A DNA stretch of 53,038 nt from CAJJDF01 sp965655625 (GCA_965655625.1 CBFHHA010000013.1:1-53038); one strand, 5' to 3'. Numbered from the stretch's first letter, positions 16,874-25,856 are shown. Numbers and translations are program-made. Notes: generated by a model from the sequence alone, not told the origin.

Positions 16874-18208
16874 TTATATAGAACTCATATTGTTTCCAGC
16901 ACTTTGAAATGCCGAAGCACTTCCTTTTCCTTTCAATCTTCCATTTTTCATCAATCCATCATAATGACGACTTAATAAATGACTTTCTATTTGTTGCAAT
17001 GTATCAAGCATAACTCCTACCAAAATTAACAGAGAAGTTCCCCCATAAAACAAAGCAAATTCTTGCTTAATACCTGCTTGGTAAGCAAATACTGGTAAAA
17101 TTGCAATCAATGCCAAAAATACAGAACCTGGAAAGGTAATTCTTGACAACAAGGTATCAATAAAATCAGCTGTTTTCTCTCCTGGCTTAACTCCAGGAAT
17201 GAAGCTACCACTTCTATTCAAATCTTCGGCAATTTTTTTTGGATTAACTGTGATCGCTGTATAGAAATAAGTGAAAATAATAATCATTAATGCAAATAAG
17301 AAATTATACCAAAATCCATTAATGTTACTAAACGTTGCCGAGTTTGGTGACAACAAGGCTGGGATAAACATCAAAGCTTGCGCAAATATAATTGGCATTA
17401 CTCCTGCTGCATTCACTTTCAAGGGAATGTATGACCTTGATCCACCTTCAACCATATTGCTATTTCCTCTAGCACCTACTACTCTTTTTGTTGATTGAAT
17501 AGGAATTCTTCTTGTTCCTTGTACCAACAATATTGAAAAAATTGTCACAGCTACTAAGAAAACAATCTCTAACAACAAAATAACAAAACCTCCATTACCA
17601 AATTTTCCAAATACCTCTGTGACAAAAGCCCCTGGCAAACCTGCAATAATTCCAATCATAATAAGAATTGAAATACCGTTTCCTATTCCCTTATCTGTTA
17701 TTTTCTCTCCTAACCACATTGCAAAAACACATCCCGCTATTAAGAGAATAACAGAAGTTAACCACCAAATAAAGGTAGCTCCTTGACCTCCCATGATAGC
17801 CTCTGATGGAACATAAGAAGTTAAATAACCTGGTGCTTGTAGAGCACAAATTGCAATTGTCAGGATTCTGGTAAATTGGTTGATTTTCTTTCTTCCACTT
17901 TCTCCTTCACTCTGCATTTTTTGAATAGCTGGTATAGCAATACCTGCTAATTGCATAATAATCGAGGCAGAAATATAAGGCATAATTCCTAAAGCCATAA
18001 TTGAAGCTCTAGAAAAAGCACCTCCTGCAAAAATATTGATTAAATTAAAAATTCCATCAGCATCTTGAATTTTGTCTGGATCAACACCAGGCAATACAAT
18101 AAATGAACCTATACGGTAAACCAATACCAAAGACAAAGTCAGAATAATTCTATTCCTTAATTCCTCGATACTCCAGATTTGTTTTATTTTATCAATTAAT
18201 GCTTTCAT
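16874..18208 (-). CDS. secY: Preprotein translocase subunit SecY
   Basis: 444 residues with ten predicted membrane helices; the protein-conducting channel of the Sec system. Landmarks: the N-terminal cytoplasmic segment followed by RIILTLSLVLVYRIGSF, plug-region FNLINIFAGGAFSRAS, GIMPYISASIIMQL of helix 2, KMQSEGESGRKKINQ, and the cytoplasmic loop RRIPIQ. It lies between rplO and map. The many signal-peptide proteins in this window depend on it. Confidence 0.98.
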   Translation of the reverse strand: MKALIDKIKQIWSIEELRNRIILTLSLVLVYRIGSFIVLPGVDPDKIQDADGIFNLINIFAGGAFSRASIMALGIMPYISASIIMQLAGIAIPAIQKMQSEGESGRKKINQFTRILTIAICALQAPGYLTSYVPSEAIMGGQGATFIWWLTSVILLIAGCVFAMWLGEKITDKGIGNGISILIMIGIIAGLPGAFVTEVFGKFGNGGFVILLLEIVFLVAVTIFSILLVQGTRRIPIQSTKRVVGARGNSNMVEGGSRSYIPLKVNAAGVMPIIFAQALMFIPALLSPNSATFSNINGFWYNFLFALMIIIFTYFYTAITVNPKKIAEDLNRSGSFIPGVKPGEKTADFIDTLLSRITFPGSVFLALIAILPVFAYQAGIKQEFALFYGGTSLLILVGVMLDTLQQIESHLLSRHYDGLMKNGRLKGKGSASAFQSAGNNMSSI

Positions 18209-18236
18209 GAATAATATTAAAAGGTGATTATTGAGA

Positions 18237-18692
18237 TTAAGCCAATTCTACAGCAGTTCCTCCGTTTGCCTCTATTCCTTCTTTCGCTGATTTCGTAAAC
18301 TTATGAACTGTCACATCCAATTTAGCTTTCAACTCACCTCTTCCTAAAATTTTGATTCTATCGTTTTTATGAGCGTATCCATTCTCTACTAAATAAGCTA
18401 GGTCAATCACTTTCGCGTCCTTATCAGAATCAGCTATTCCTTGTAATACATCCAGGTTAATTCCTAAGTACTCAACTCTGTTGATGTTCTTGAAACCAAA
18501 CTTAGGTACACGTCTTTGTAGAGGCATTTGACCACCTTCAAAACCAATCTTTCTTGAATAACCTGATCTTGATTTAGCTCCTTTATGACCTCTTGCAGCA
18601 GTTCCTCCTTTTCCAGATCCTTGTCCTCTACCAATTCTTACTTTCTTGTTCTTATTTGAACCTTCTGCAGGTGTTAAATTATGTAATTCCAT
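18237..18692 (-). CDS. rplO: 50S ribosomal protein L15
   Basis: 151 residues. The glycine/basic N-terminal extension that threads through 23S rRNA is visible (NKKVRIGRGQGSGKGGTAARGHKG; FEGGQMPLQRRVPKFG), followed by the globular L15e/L18e-type domain. The gap to secY is 28 bases. Confidence 0.97.
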   Translation of the reverse strand: MELHNLTPAEGSNKNKKVRIGRGQGSGKGGTAARGHKGAKSRSGYSRKIGFEGGQMPLQRRVPKFGFKNINRVEYLGINLDVLQGIADSDKDAKVIDLAYLVENGYAHKNDRIKILGRGELKAKLDVTVHKFTKSAKEGIEANGGTAVELA

Positions 18693-18717
18693 TTTTTAAA
18701 AAAATTCTTTCTGGTAA

Positions 18718-18894
18718 TTAATCTACTACTTGAACCAAATGATTCACTTTTCTAATCATTCCCAAGATTTGAGGAGTCGCCTCCTTTTCAATCACTTGGT
18801 TTAACTTTTTGAAACCTAACGCTTTTATCGTTCTCTTTTGTCTCAAAGGTTTTTTGATTGTACTTCTAACTTGTTTTATTTTAATAGTTGCCAT
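18718..18894 (-). CDS. rpmD: 50S ribosomal protein L30
   Basis: ATG at 18894-18892 and TAA at 18720-18718 give 58 residues (begins MATIKIKQVRSTI; ends VNHLVQVVD). The pattern IKQVRSxIxKPxxQKRTIKALG and the position between rpsE (14-base gap) and rplO (25-base gap) identify L30. Length is standard for the bacterial protein. Confidence 0.96.
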   Translation of the reverse strand: MATIKIKQVRSTIKKPLRQKRTIKALGFKKLNQVIEKEATPQILGMIRKVNHLVQVVD

Positions 18895-18908
18895 CTTCGA
18901 CTTTATTT

Positions 18909-19415
18909 TTATCCGTTAAATACTACATCTAAGCTTACTCCTCTTTGCTTTGCAACTTCTTTTGCACTTCTCATTCCAGCCAATGCGTTAATAGTAGCTT
19001 TTACTAAGTTATGTGGGTTCGAAGATCCTTGTGACTTTGCAAGTACATCATGAACTCCTACACTCTCTAATACAGCACGCATTGCACCTCCAGCAATTAC
19101 TCCTGTACCATTCGATGCAGGTTTTAGCAATACTCTTGCTCCACCAAATTTTTCGAATTGTGAATGAGGTATAGTTCCATTGATAATAGGAACTCTTATC
19201 AAGTTCTTTTTGGCATTATCAATTGCTTTGGTAATAGCTTCCGTTACTTCGTTTGCTTTTCCTAAACCGTGACCTACTATTCCATTTTCATCTCCTACCA
19301 CTACGATAGCTGAAAAACTGAAGTGACGTCCACCTTTAGTTACCTTTGTTACCCTATTAATGGCAACAACTTTATCTTTTAATTCTAAATCTCCCGATCT
19401 TAATAACTTAGACAT
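18909..19415 (-). CDS. rpsE: 30S ribosomal protein S5
   Basis: 168 residues; 30S accuracy-centre protein. The double-stranded RNA-binding-like N-terminal domain (LELKDKVVAINRVTKVTKGG; GDENGIVGHGLGKANEV) and the C-terminal domain (LLKPASNGTGVIAGG; SQGSSNPHNLVKAT) are intact. The gap to rplR is 10 bases. Confidence 0.97.
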   Translation of the reverse strand: MSKLLRSGDLELKDKVVAINRVTKVTKGGRHFSFSAIVVVGDENGIVGHGLGKANEVTEAITKAIDNAKKNLIRVPIINGTIPHSQFEKFGGARVLLKPASNGTGVIAGGAMRAVLESVGVHDVLAKSQGSSNPHNLVKATINALAGMRSAKEVAKQRGVSLDVVFNG

Positions 19416-19425
19416 ATAATCTGTT

Positions 19426-19776
19426 TTAAAATTTTAATCCGTTTTCTCTTGCTCCATCAGCTAAAGCTTTCACTCTCCCGTGATATACGTAACCATTTCG
19501 GTCAAATACAACAGTTTCGATTCCTGCTTCCTTTGCTTTATTAGCTATTTGTGCACCAACCTCTTTTGCTTGCTCAGTCTTAGTTCCCTTAGCAAATCCC
19601 TTTATGTAAGAGGTAGCTGAGGCTAATGTAACATTGTTTTCGTCATCAATAATTTGAGCGTAAATTTCCTTGTTACTTCTGAAAACAGATAGTCTTGGTT
19701 TTGTAGGAGTACCAGAAAATTTCTTTCTGATTCTTCTCTTAATCTTGGTTCTTCTTTGGTCCTTTGTTAATGGCAT
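19426..19776 (-). CDS. rplR: 50S ribosomal protein L18
   Basis: 116 residues; 5S rRNA-binding protein. The basic N-terminus (RRTKIKRRIRKKFSGT), PRLSVFRSNKEIYAQIIDD and the C-terminal FDRNGYVYHGRVKALADGARE are family signatures. The gap to rplF is 26 bases. Confidence 0.97.
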   Translation of the reverse strand: MPLTKDQRRTKIKRRIRKKFSGTPTKPRLSVFRSNKEIYAQIIDDENNVTLASATSYIKGFAKGTKTEQAKEVGAQIANKAKEAGIETVVFDRNGYVYHGRVKALADGARENGLKF

Positions 19777-19802
19777 CTTTTGTTGACTTTAACTAATATC
19801 TA

Positions 19803-20357
19803 TTATTTAGCTGCTGACTTTCCAGCTTTTCTTCTTAATTGTTCTCCTACGAATCTCACACCTTTTCCTTTGTATGGTTCAGGTTTCCTGAAAGATCTAA
19901 TTTTTGCAGCTACCTGACCCACTAATTGTTTGTCATGAGACTCTAAAGAAATAACTGGTGGTTTTCCTTTTACTGTCTCGGCAGTTACTTTTACTTCTTT
20001 TGGAATTTCCATGATGATTGGGTGAGAAAAACCTAGCGCCAATTCTAATAACTGACCACTTGTACTTGCTCTAAACCCTACACCTACTAACTCCAATTGC
20101 TTCTTGTATCCTTCTGTAACTCCAGTAATCATGTTATTTACCAAAGCTCTGTAAAGACCATGAGCAGCTCTTACATCTTTTTGATCTGAAGCTCTTTCGA
20201 AAGTTAATACACCTTCTTCATTCTTCATTGTGATATCTGGATGCATGGTTTGCGTTAACTCACCGTTCTTTCCTTTTACAGTAACAACATTTGCGTCATC
20301 TACTGAAATCGTTACACCTTCCGGTATTATAATTATTGCGTTTCCTATTCTTGACAT
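19803..20357 (-). CDS. rplF: 50S ribosomal protein L6
   Basis: 184 residues, two tandem L6 alpha-beta domains near the GTPase-associated centre. Start MSRIGNAIIIIPEGV, and the C-terminal signature PEPYKGKGVRFVGEQLRRKAGK, are diagnostic. It lies 9 bases after rpsH. Confidence 0.97.
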   Translation of the reverse strand: MSRIGNAIIIIPEGVTISVDDANVVTVKGKNGELTQTMHPDITMKNEEGVLTFERASDQKDVRAAHGLYRALVNNMITGVTEGYKKQLELVGVGFRASTSGQLLELALGFSHPIIMEIPKEVKVTAETVKGKPPVISLESHDKQLVGQVAAKIRSFRKPEPYKGKGVRFVGEQLRRKAGKSAAK

Positions 20358-20366
20358 AATTTTATA

Positions 20367-20765
20367 TTAATAAACGTGACACAATACTTCTCCACCAACA
20401 TTCAAATCAGCAGCTTCTTTATTGGTAATAACACCTTTTGAAGTTGATAGAATTGCTATTCCTAAACCATTCAAAACTCTTGGCATATTTTCAGCTCCTG
20501 TGTATTTTCTCAAACCTGGCTTACTCACTCTGATTAGTTTCGAAATTGAATTCAAGTTTGTTCTTGGATCGTATTTCAACGCTATTTTAATTATTCCTTG
20601 CTTATTATCTTCCACTACTTTATAGTTTAAGATATATCCTTTTTCTAACAAAATTTTAGAAATTGCTACTTTCATGTTTGAAGCGGGTACTTCTACCACT
20701 CTATGCTTCGCCATAATTCCGTTTCTAACTCTCGTTAAGTAATCTGCTATTGGATCTGTTACCAT
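20367..20765 (-). CDS. rpsH: 30S ribosomal protein S8
   Basis: 132 residues. Binds helix 21 of 16S rRNA; in enteric bacteria it also represses the spc operon. Start TDPIADYLTRVRNG, and the C-terminal STSKGVITNKEA with final GGEVLCHVY, are diagnostic. The gap to rpsN is 28 bases, and no obvious regulatory hairpin was seen there. Confidence 0.97.
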   Translation of the reverse strand: MVTDPIADYLTRVRNGIMAKHRVVEVPASNMKVAISKILLEKGYILNYKVVEDNKQGIIKIALKYDPRTNLNSISKLIRVSKPGLRKYTGAENMPRVLNGLGIAILSTSKGVITNKEAADLNVGGEVLCHVY

Positions 20766-20793
20766 TTTATTTTTTCTTAAAAATATTTATTAA

Positions 20794-21063
20794 TTACCAA
20801 CTTGCTTTCTTAACACCTGGTATCTTTCCTTCCAAAGCCATTTCTCTGAAAGTCACACGAGAAATACCGAATTGTCTCATGTATCCTCTTGGTCTCCCAG
20901 TTAATTGACATCTATTGTGTAATCTTACTGGATTTGCATTTCTTGGTAGTTTTTGCAAACCATCAAAATCTCCTGCTTCAATTAATTCTTTTCTTTTCTG
21001 AGCATACTTAGCAACCATTGCTTCTCTTTTACGCTCTCTAGCTTTCATTGATTCTTTTGCCAT
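20794..21063 (-). CDS. rpsN: 30S ribosomal protein S14, zinc-free long form
   Basis: 89 residues. The C-terminal block RCQLTGRPRGYMRQFGISR is diagnostic. There is no CxxC-x12-CxxC pattern, so it is the zinc-independent long form, matching the zinc-free L36 and S4 in this operon. It lies 8 bases after rplE. Confidence 0.97.
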   Translation of the reverse strand: MAKESMKARERKREAMVAKYAQKRKELIEAGDFDGLQKLPRNANPVRLHNRCQLTGRPRGYMRQFGISRVTFREMALEGKIPGVKKASW

Positions 21064-21071
21064 CTTTCTAA

Positions 21072-21620
21072 TTATTTTTTAAAGGGAAATCCTAATTGGG
21101 TTAACAATTCTCTCGCTTCTTCATCTGTTTTTGCGGTGGTTACAAAAGTGATATCCATTCCTGTAATGTTCTTGATTTTATCAATGTCAATTTCAGGGAA
21201 GATAATTTGTTCTTTTATACCTAACGTATAGTTTCCTCTACCGTCAAACCCTTTGGATTCAATTCCTCTAAAATCTCTTGTTCTCGGAAGTGAAATAGCA
21301 ACAAATCTATCTGTAAATTCCCACATCTTCTCACCTCTCAAGGTTACCTTCGCCCCAATCGGCATCCCTTTTCTTAATTTAAAGTTAGAGATATCCTTCT
21401 TAGAGTAAGTAGCCATCGCCTTTTGTCCCGAAATGATTGTCATTTCTTCTACAGCTGAATCTACTAGCTTCTTATCAGAAACTGCTTTTCCAATTCCTTG
21501 GCTCAAACAAACTTTGGTTAGTTTTGGCACTTCCATTACATTCTTGTAACCAAACTTCTCAGTTAAAGCTGCAACTACTCTCTCGGAGTATTCTTGTCTT
21601 AATCTTGGTGTATATTCCAT
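21072..21620 (-). CDS. rplE: 50S ribosomal protein L5
   Basis: 182 residues; 5S rRNA-binding central-protuberance protein. Conserved blocks: NVMEVPKLTKVCLSQGIG, GQKAMATYSKKDISNFKLRKG, RDFRGIESKGFDGRGNYTLG. Its ATG shares one base with the rplX stop (position 21620), so the two are translationally coupled. Confidence 0.98.
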   Translation of the reverse strand: MEYTPRLRQEYSERVVAALTEKFGYKNVMEVPKLTKVCLSQGIGKAVSDKKLVDSAVEEMTIISGQKAMATYSKKDISNFKLRKGMPIGAKVTLRGEKMWEFTDRFVAISLPRTRDFRGIESKGFDGRGNYTLGIKEQIIFPEIDIDKIKNITGMDITFVTTAKTDEEARELLTQLGFPFKK

Positions 21621-21991
21621 TACTTGCTAATTTCTTCTTGTGATTTTTTAGAAAATCTAACAGAAACTGTTTTCTTCTTTCCTTTGATCTCTACTTCTTT
21701 TCTTTTTCTTCCAATTTTAGTTGGTTCTCCTGATTTAGGATCTAACAACATCAAATTTGAAATATGAATAGTAGGGTCTTTTTCGATAATTCCACCTTCT
21801 GGGAAGTTCTTATCAGCGTTTGGCTTTACGTGCTTTTTTATAGGGTGAAGAGTATTTCCTTCGATGCCTCTAATTGTAACTCTTGAAGTTTTCTTGTTGA
21901 TAGAGATAACCTCTGCTTTTTTCCCTTTAGAAACACCTGTACTTACAAATACTGAGTCCCCTACTTGGATATGTAATTTATTATTTGTCAT
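21620..21991 (-). CDS. rplX: 50S ribosomal protein L24
   Basis: 123 residues, somewhat longer than the usual 100-105 because of a lysine-rich C-terminal extension (KGKKKTVSVRFSKKSQEEISK). The KOW domain is at the N-terminus (VGDSVFVSTGVSKGKKAEVIS). The stop overlaps the rplE start by one base. It is an early assembly protein of the large subunit. Confidence 0.97.
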   Translation of the reverse strand: MTNNKLHIQVGDSVFVSTGVSKGKKAEVISINKKTSRVTIRGIEGNTLHPIKKHVKPNADKNFPEGGIIEKDPTIHISNLMLLDPKSGEPTKIGRKRKEVEIKGKKKTVSVRFSKKSQEEISK

Positions 21992-22003
21992 AATTCTATT
22001 CAG

Positions 22004-22372
22004 TTATAGCACTTCTGGTGCCAATGAAACAATCTTCATGAATTGCTTATCTCTTAACTCTCTTGCAACAGGGCCAAAAATTCTTGTTCCTCTCATTTCT
22101 CCACCTTCATTAAGCATAACAGCTGCATTATCGTCAAATCTGATGTATGAACCGTCTGGTCTTCTGATTTCCTTTTTAGTTCTCACCACTACTGCTTTTG
22201 ACACAGATCCTTTTTTAATGTTTCCATTAGGAGCAGCAGATTTCACCGCCACGACTATTTTGTCTCCGATCGATGCATATCTTTTACCAGATCCTCCTAA
22301 AACTCTAATTACTAGAACTTCTTTGGCTCCGCTGTTATCTGCAACTTTTAATCTTGATTCTTGTTGTACCAT
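22004..22372 (-). CDS. rplN: 50S ribosomal protein L14
   Basis: 122 residues, canonical length. Start MVQQESRLKVADNSGAKEVL, and GDKIVVAVKSA and IRRPDGSYIRFDDNAAV, are diagnostic. It contributes to intersubunit bridges with the 30S. The gap to rpsQ is 12 bases. Confidence 0.98.
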   Translation of the reverse strand: MVQQESRLKVADNSGAKEVLVIRVLGGSGKRYASIGDKIVVAVKSAAPNGNIKKGSVSKAVVVRTKKEIRRPDGSYIRFDDNAAVMLNEGGEMRGTRIFGPVARELRDKQFMKIVSLAPEVL

Positions 22373-22384
22373 TTTCTAAAAATA

Positions 22385-22639
22385 TTATTTTGCTCTTTCA
22401 ATGATTTCTGCCAATCTCCATCTCTTTCTTTTACTAAGAGGTCTAGTCTCCATGATTCTTACAACATCACCCTCCTTACACTCATTATTTTCATCATGAG
22501 CTAAGAATTTGTTAGACTTCTTAAGAAACTTTCCGTACATGGCATGCTTCTCTCTTCTTTCTACAAGAACCGTGATAGACTTATCCATCTTTTGGCTTGT
22601 TACGATTCCGATTCTTTCTTTTCTTAAATTTCTTTCCAT
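22385..22639 (-). CDS. rpsQ: 30S ribosomal protein S17
   Basis: 84 residues, OB-fold primary 16S binder. RNLRKERIGIVTSQKMDKSI, LAHDENNECKEGDVVRI and RPLSKRKRWRLAEI are diagnostic. It lies 8 bases after rpmC. Confidence 0.97.
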   Translation of the reverse strand: MERNLRKERIGIVTSQKMDKSITVLVERREKHAMYGKFLKKSNKFLAHDENNECKEGDVVRIMETRPLSKRKRWRLAEIIERAK

Positions 22640-22647
22640 TGAAAAAT

Positions 22648-22845
22648 TTATTTAGCTGCGTTTTTTCTTGCCGACAACTCTGTTTTTATCCTTGCTACAG
22701 TTCTTCTGTTCGATCTGATCAGCATTGGATTCTCAATATCAGATACCTTATGATTTAGCTTCATCTTGTTTAGGTGAGTTCTTCTCTCCTTTAACTCTTG
22801 AACTAATTCCTTATCAGTTAATTCAACTATTTGTTTATTATCCAT
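22648..22845 (-). CDS. rpmC: 50S ribosomal protein L29
   Basis: I choose the ATG at 22845 (product begins MDNKQIVELTDKEL, 65 residues), because that matches the usual L29 N-terminus. The in-frame ATG at 22872 would add nine residues and overlap rplP. ENPMLIRSNRRTVARI is the family core. L29 sits at the exit tunnel near L23, where chaperones and SRP dock. Confidence 0.95.
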   Translation of the reverse strand: MDNKQIVELTDKELVQELKERRTHLNKMKLNHKVSDIENPMLIRSNRRTVARIKTELSARKNAAK

Positions 22846-22861
22846 CTTTACAAGTTGTTTT

Positions 22862-23281
22862 TTATTCAGCAAAGTCTCTTCTCAAGACAAACTTTGTTTT
22901 TACTGGTAATTTTTGAGCCGCAAGTCTCATTGCTTCTTTAGCAACCTCCAATGGCACACCATCTGCTTCGAACATAATTCTTCCCGGCTTAATTGCTGCT
23001 ACGTAATGACTAAGAGAACCTTTACCCTTTCCTTGTCTTACTTCAGCAGGCTTACTTGTTACAGGCTTGTCTGGAAAAATTCGAATCCAAACCTTTCCTT
23101 CTCTCTTCATGTATCTTGTCACCGCAATTCTGGCTGCTTCAATTTGTCTTGAAGTTATCCATCCTTCTTCCATTGTCTTTAGTCCAAAAGAACCGAAAGC
23201 AACATGGTTTCCTCTATAAGCTAAACCTTTAAGTTTACCTTTTTGTGTGTTTCTAAATTTTACTCTCTTAGGTTGTAACAT
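22862..23281 (-). CDS. rplP: 50S ribosomal protein L16
   Basis: 139 residues. Begins MLQPKRVKFRNTQKGK; the conserved loop RQGKGKGSLSHYVA and KLPVKTKFVLR are present. It organises the A-site region of the 50S. The gap to rpsC is 29 bases. Confidence 0.98.
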   Translation of the reverse strand: MLQPKRVKFRNTQKGKLKGLAYRGNHVAFGSFGLKTMEEGWITSRQIEAARIAVTRYMKREGKVWIRIFPDKPVTSKPAEVRQGKGKGSLSHYVAAIKPGRIMFEADGVPLEVAKEAMRLAAQKLPVKTKFVLRRDFAE

Positions 23282-23310
23282 TATTACAGAGTTTTTCTAA
23301 TTATTAATTT

Positions 23311-24024
23311 TTATCTTCTTCTTGGCTTTCTAGCTCCTCCTTTACTATCTCTCGGCCCCTTTGCTCCTCCTTTTACAAAGTTAGGAGATAAATCTCTCTT
23401 TCCAAATACTTCTCCTTTACAAATCCAAACTTTTACTCCAATTCTACCGTATTGAGTGTGAGCTTCTGAAATTGCATAATCTATATCTGCTCTAAAAGTA
23501 TGTAAAGGGGTTCTTCCTTCTTTGTACAGTTCACTCCTTGCCATTTCCGCTCCGTTCAATCTACCACTAATCTTTACTTTTATTCCTTCAGCACCCATTC
23601 TCATTGTGGATGCAATAGACATTTTAATTGCTCTTCTGTAAGAAATTCTTGCTTCTATTTGTCTCGCTATTCCTTCGCCTACTAATACAGCATCTAATTC
23701 AGGCCTCTTAACTTCAAAAATATTGATCTGTATCTCGTTTCCTGTAAGTTTTTTCAACTCTTCTTTCAACTTATCTACTTCAGCACCACCTTTACCGATA
23801 ATTACACCTGGTCTTGCAGTATGAATAGTTACAGTCACAAACTTCAATGTTCTTTCGATAACTACTTTGGCTACACTCGCTTTTCTTAATCTTGCATTGA
23901 TGTAGGTTCTGATTTTGTTATCCTGAACGATTTTATCTTTGTAATCATTCCCACCATACCAGTTGGAATCCCAACCTTTGATGTAACCTAATCTATTTCC
24001 TATTGGATTTGTCTTTTGTCCCAT
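23311..24024 (-). CDS. rpsC: 30S ribosomal protein S3
   Basis: 237 residues. The type II KH domain has its GxxG loop in GVIIGKGGAEVDKL; the C-terminal domain has GRLNGAEMARSE and RIGVKVWI. The C-terminus is a basic glycine-rich tail (GPRDSKGGARKPRRR). It helps form the mRNA entry pore. It starts one base after the rplV stop. Confidence 0.98.
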   Translation of the reverse strand: MGQKTNPIGNRLGYIKGWDSNWYGGNDYKDKIVQDNKIRTYINARLRKASVAKVVIERTLKFVTVTIHTARPGVIIGKGGAEVDKLKEELKKLTGNEIQINIFEVKRPELDAVLVGEGIARQIEARISYRRAIKMSIASTMRMGAEGIKVKISGRLNGAEMARSELYKEGRTPLHTFRADIDYAISEAHTQYGRIGVKVWICKGEVFGKRDLSPNFVKGGAKGPRDSKGGARKPRRR

Positions 24025-24025
24025 A

Positions 24026-24412
24026 TTATAAAGTGTCTACTAAAATAGTTACGTGATTTGATCTTTTTCTTATTCTGTGTGCTCTTCCTTGTGGAGCTGG
24101 TTTTATTCTTTTTAGAGTTGGACCAGGACCTACAGTGATTTCTTTCACGTACAAGTTGTCAGGTTGTTCACCTTCATTTTTCGTTTGCCAGTTTGCTACT
24201 GCTGATAACAACAATTTTTCCAGATATCCTGATGCATCTTTTGGATTATGTCTCAAAATAATCAATGATTTTGCTACTTCTTCCCCTCTAATAAGGTCAG
24301 CTACCAATCTCATTTTTCTAGCTGGTATAGGACATTTATTTAATTTAGCAATTGCTAAATTTTTTCTTTCCTCTTTTATGTTTTCGGCCATTAGCCTTTT
24401 TCTAGCTCCCAT
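24026..24412 (-). CDS. rplV: 50S ribosomal protein L22
   Basis: 128 residues. The N-terminus MGARKRLMAENIKEERK is the extended form seen in Bacteroidota. The core (PARKMRLVADLIRGEEV) and beta-hairpin reaching into the exit tunnel (PTLKRIKPAPQGRAHRI) are intact; this hairpin is the macrolide-related site. The gap to rpsS is 21 bases. Confidence 0.97.
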   Translation of the reverse strand: MGARKRLMAENIKEERKNLAIAKLNKCPIPARKMRLVADLIRGEEVAKSLIILRHNPKDASGYLEKLLLSAVANWQTKNEGEQPDNLYVKEITVGPGPTLKRIKPAPQGRAHRIRKRSNHVTILVDTL

Positions 24413-24433
24413 TTCTTAAAATAATTTACTTAT

Positions 24434-24706
24434 TTACTTTTTTCCTTTCTTACCTCCGTGTCCTCTAAAGTTTCTTGTCGGTGAGAATTCTCCTAATTTA
24501 TGTCCTACCATGTTTTCAGTTACATAAACAGGAATAAATTTATTTCCATTGTGCACAGCAAATGTGTGACCAACAAAATCTGGTGTAATTGTCGAAGCTC
24601 TAGACCAGGTTTTAATTACTGTCTTTTTACCTGACTCATTTACTTTGTCTAACTTCTTGTATAACTTATAGTATACAAATGGCGGTTTTTTTAAGGATCT
24701 ACTCAT
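24434..24706 (-). CDS. rpsS: 30S ribosomal protein S19
   Basis: 90 residues. SRSLKKPPFVYYKLYKK, TWSRASTITPDFVGHTFAVH and GEFSPTRNFRGHGGKK are diagnostic of the S19 head protein, partner of S13. It starts 8 bases after rplB. Confidence 0.98.
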   Translation of the reverse strand: MSRSLKKPPFVYYKLYKKLDKVNESGKKTVIKTWSRASTITPDFVGHTFAVHNGNKFIPVYVTENMVGHKLGEFSPTRNFRGHGGKKGKK

Positions 24707-24714
24707 TTTTTATA

Positions 24715-25542
24715 TTATTTCTTCCTTCTTTCAATTATCAATCTATTCGACTTTTTAGTCTTACTTCTCGTTTTGTATCCTTTTGCAGGTATACCATTTC
24801 TAGATCTTGGATGACCTCCAGAAGATTTTCCTTCTCCACCTCCCATTGGGTGATCTACCGGGTTCATCACAACTCCTCTTACTCTAGGTCTTCTTCCTAG
24901 CCATCTACTTCTACCAGCTTTACCAGATCTCACTAAGTTATGAGTTGGGTTAGAAACAGATCCAATAGTTGCCAAACAAGTCAACAAAATCATTCTAGTT
25001 TCTCCAGAAGGTAGTTTGATAATAGCATACTTTCCTTCTCTTGCATTCAATTGCGCATAAGTTCCAGCTCCTCTTGCCAAAATCCCCCCTCTTCCTGGAT
25101 GCAATTCAATGTTGTGAATAGTTGTTCCCAATGGAATTTCTTTCAAGTACATTGCATTTCCAACTTTAGGTTCAACACCCTCTCCTGAATTGATTTTGTC
25201 TCCTACCATCAATTTAGATGGTGCAACGATGTATCTTTTCTCTCCGTCAGTATATTGAATCAACGCAATTCTAGCAGATCTGTTTGGATCGTACTCAATC
25301 GTCATCACTTCTCCTTCGATTCCAAATTTATCTCTTTTGAAATCAATTACTCTATACCTTCTTTTGTGACCCCCACCACGGTAACGCATAGTCATTTTTC
25401 CCTGGTTATTTCTTCCTCCCGATTTCTTGATTGGTCTTAAAAGACTCTTCTCAGGATTATTTGAAGTAGTAATATCCGAAAAATCATCAGCGATCTTGTG
25501 CCTTTGACCTGGTGTTGTTGGTTTTAACTTTCTTACTCCCAT
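24715..25542 (-). CDS. rplB: 50S ribosomal protein L2
   Basis: 275 residues, canonical. The OB and SH3-like domains are followed by the conserved loop NPVDHPMGGGEGKSSGG, which carries the histidine important near the peptidyl-transferase centre. The C-terminus is strongly basic. The gap to rplW is 6 bases. Confidence 0.98.
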   Translation of the reverse strand: MGVRKLKPTTPGQRHKIADDFSDITTSNNPEKSLLRPIKKSGGRNNQGKMTMRYRGGGHKRRYRVIDFKRDKFGIEGEVMTIEYDPNRSARIALIQYTDGEKRYIVAPSKLMVGDKINSGEGVEPKVGNAMYLKEIPLGTTIHNIELHPGRGGILARGAGTYAQLNAREGKYAIIKLPSGETRMILLTCLATIGSVSNPTHNLVRSGKAGRSRWLGRRPRVRGVVMNPVDHPMGGGEGKSSGGHPRSRNGIPAKGYKTRSKTKKSNRLIIERRKK

Positions 25543-25548
25543 TGTGTA

Positions 25549-25845
25549 TTAAATATTGCTGTAAAAATCTATCTCTTCACCTTCTTCCAGTGTGATCATA
25601 GCCTTTTTGATAGCTTTTGTTCTTTGAAAAATCAATCCTTTGTTGGTGTGCTTCATTTCTTTCTTTCCACCTCCAAGGTTCATTGTGTTCACCTTCTTTA
25701 CTTTCACACCGTACATACTTTCTACTGCATTTTTGATGTCTACTTTAGTAGCTTTCTTTTCTACTTCAAAAGTGTAAGTGTTATTATGTTCGATTGCATG
25801 TTCCGTTTTCTCGGAAATTATCGGTTTTTTTAAAATCTCAGTCAT
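25549..25845 (-). CDS. rplW: 50S ribosomal protein L23
   Basis: 98 residues. LKKPIISEKTEHAIEHNNTY and VDIKNAVESMYGVKVKKVNT are diagnostic. Exit-tunnel docking site for trigger factor and SRP. The gap to rplD is 11 bases. Confidence 0.97.
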   Translation of the reverse strand: MTEILKKPIISEKTEHAIEHNNTYTFEVEKKATKVDIKNAVESMYGVKVKKVNTMNLGGGKKEMKHTNKGLIFQRTKAIKKAMITLEEGEEIDFYSNI

Positions 25846-25856
25846 CTTTATGCGTA

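Noticed and set aside
21864..22379. Plus-strand open frame of 171 codons
   Set aside because: Antisense to rplN and rplX, both conserved ribosomal proteins.
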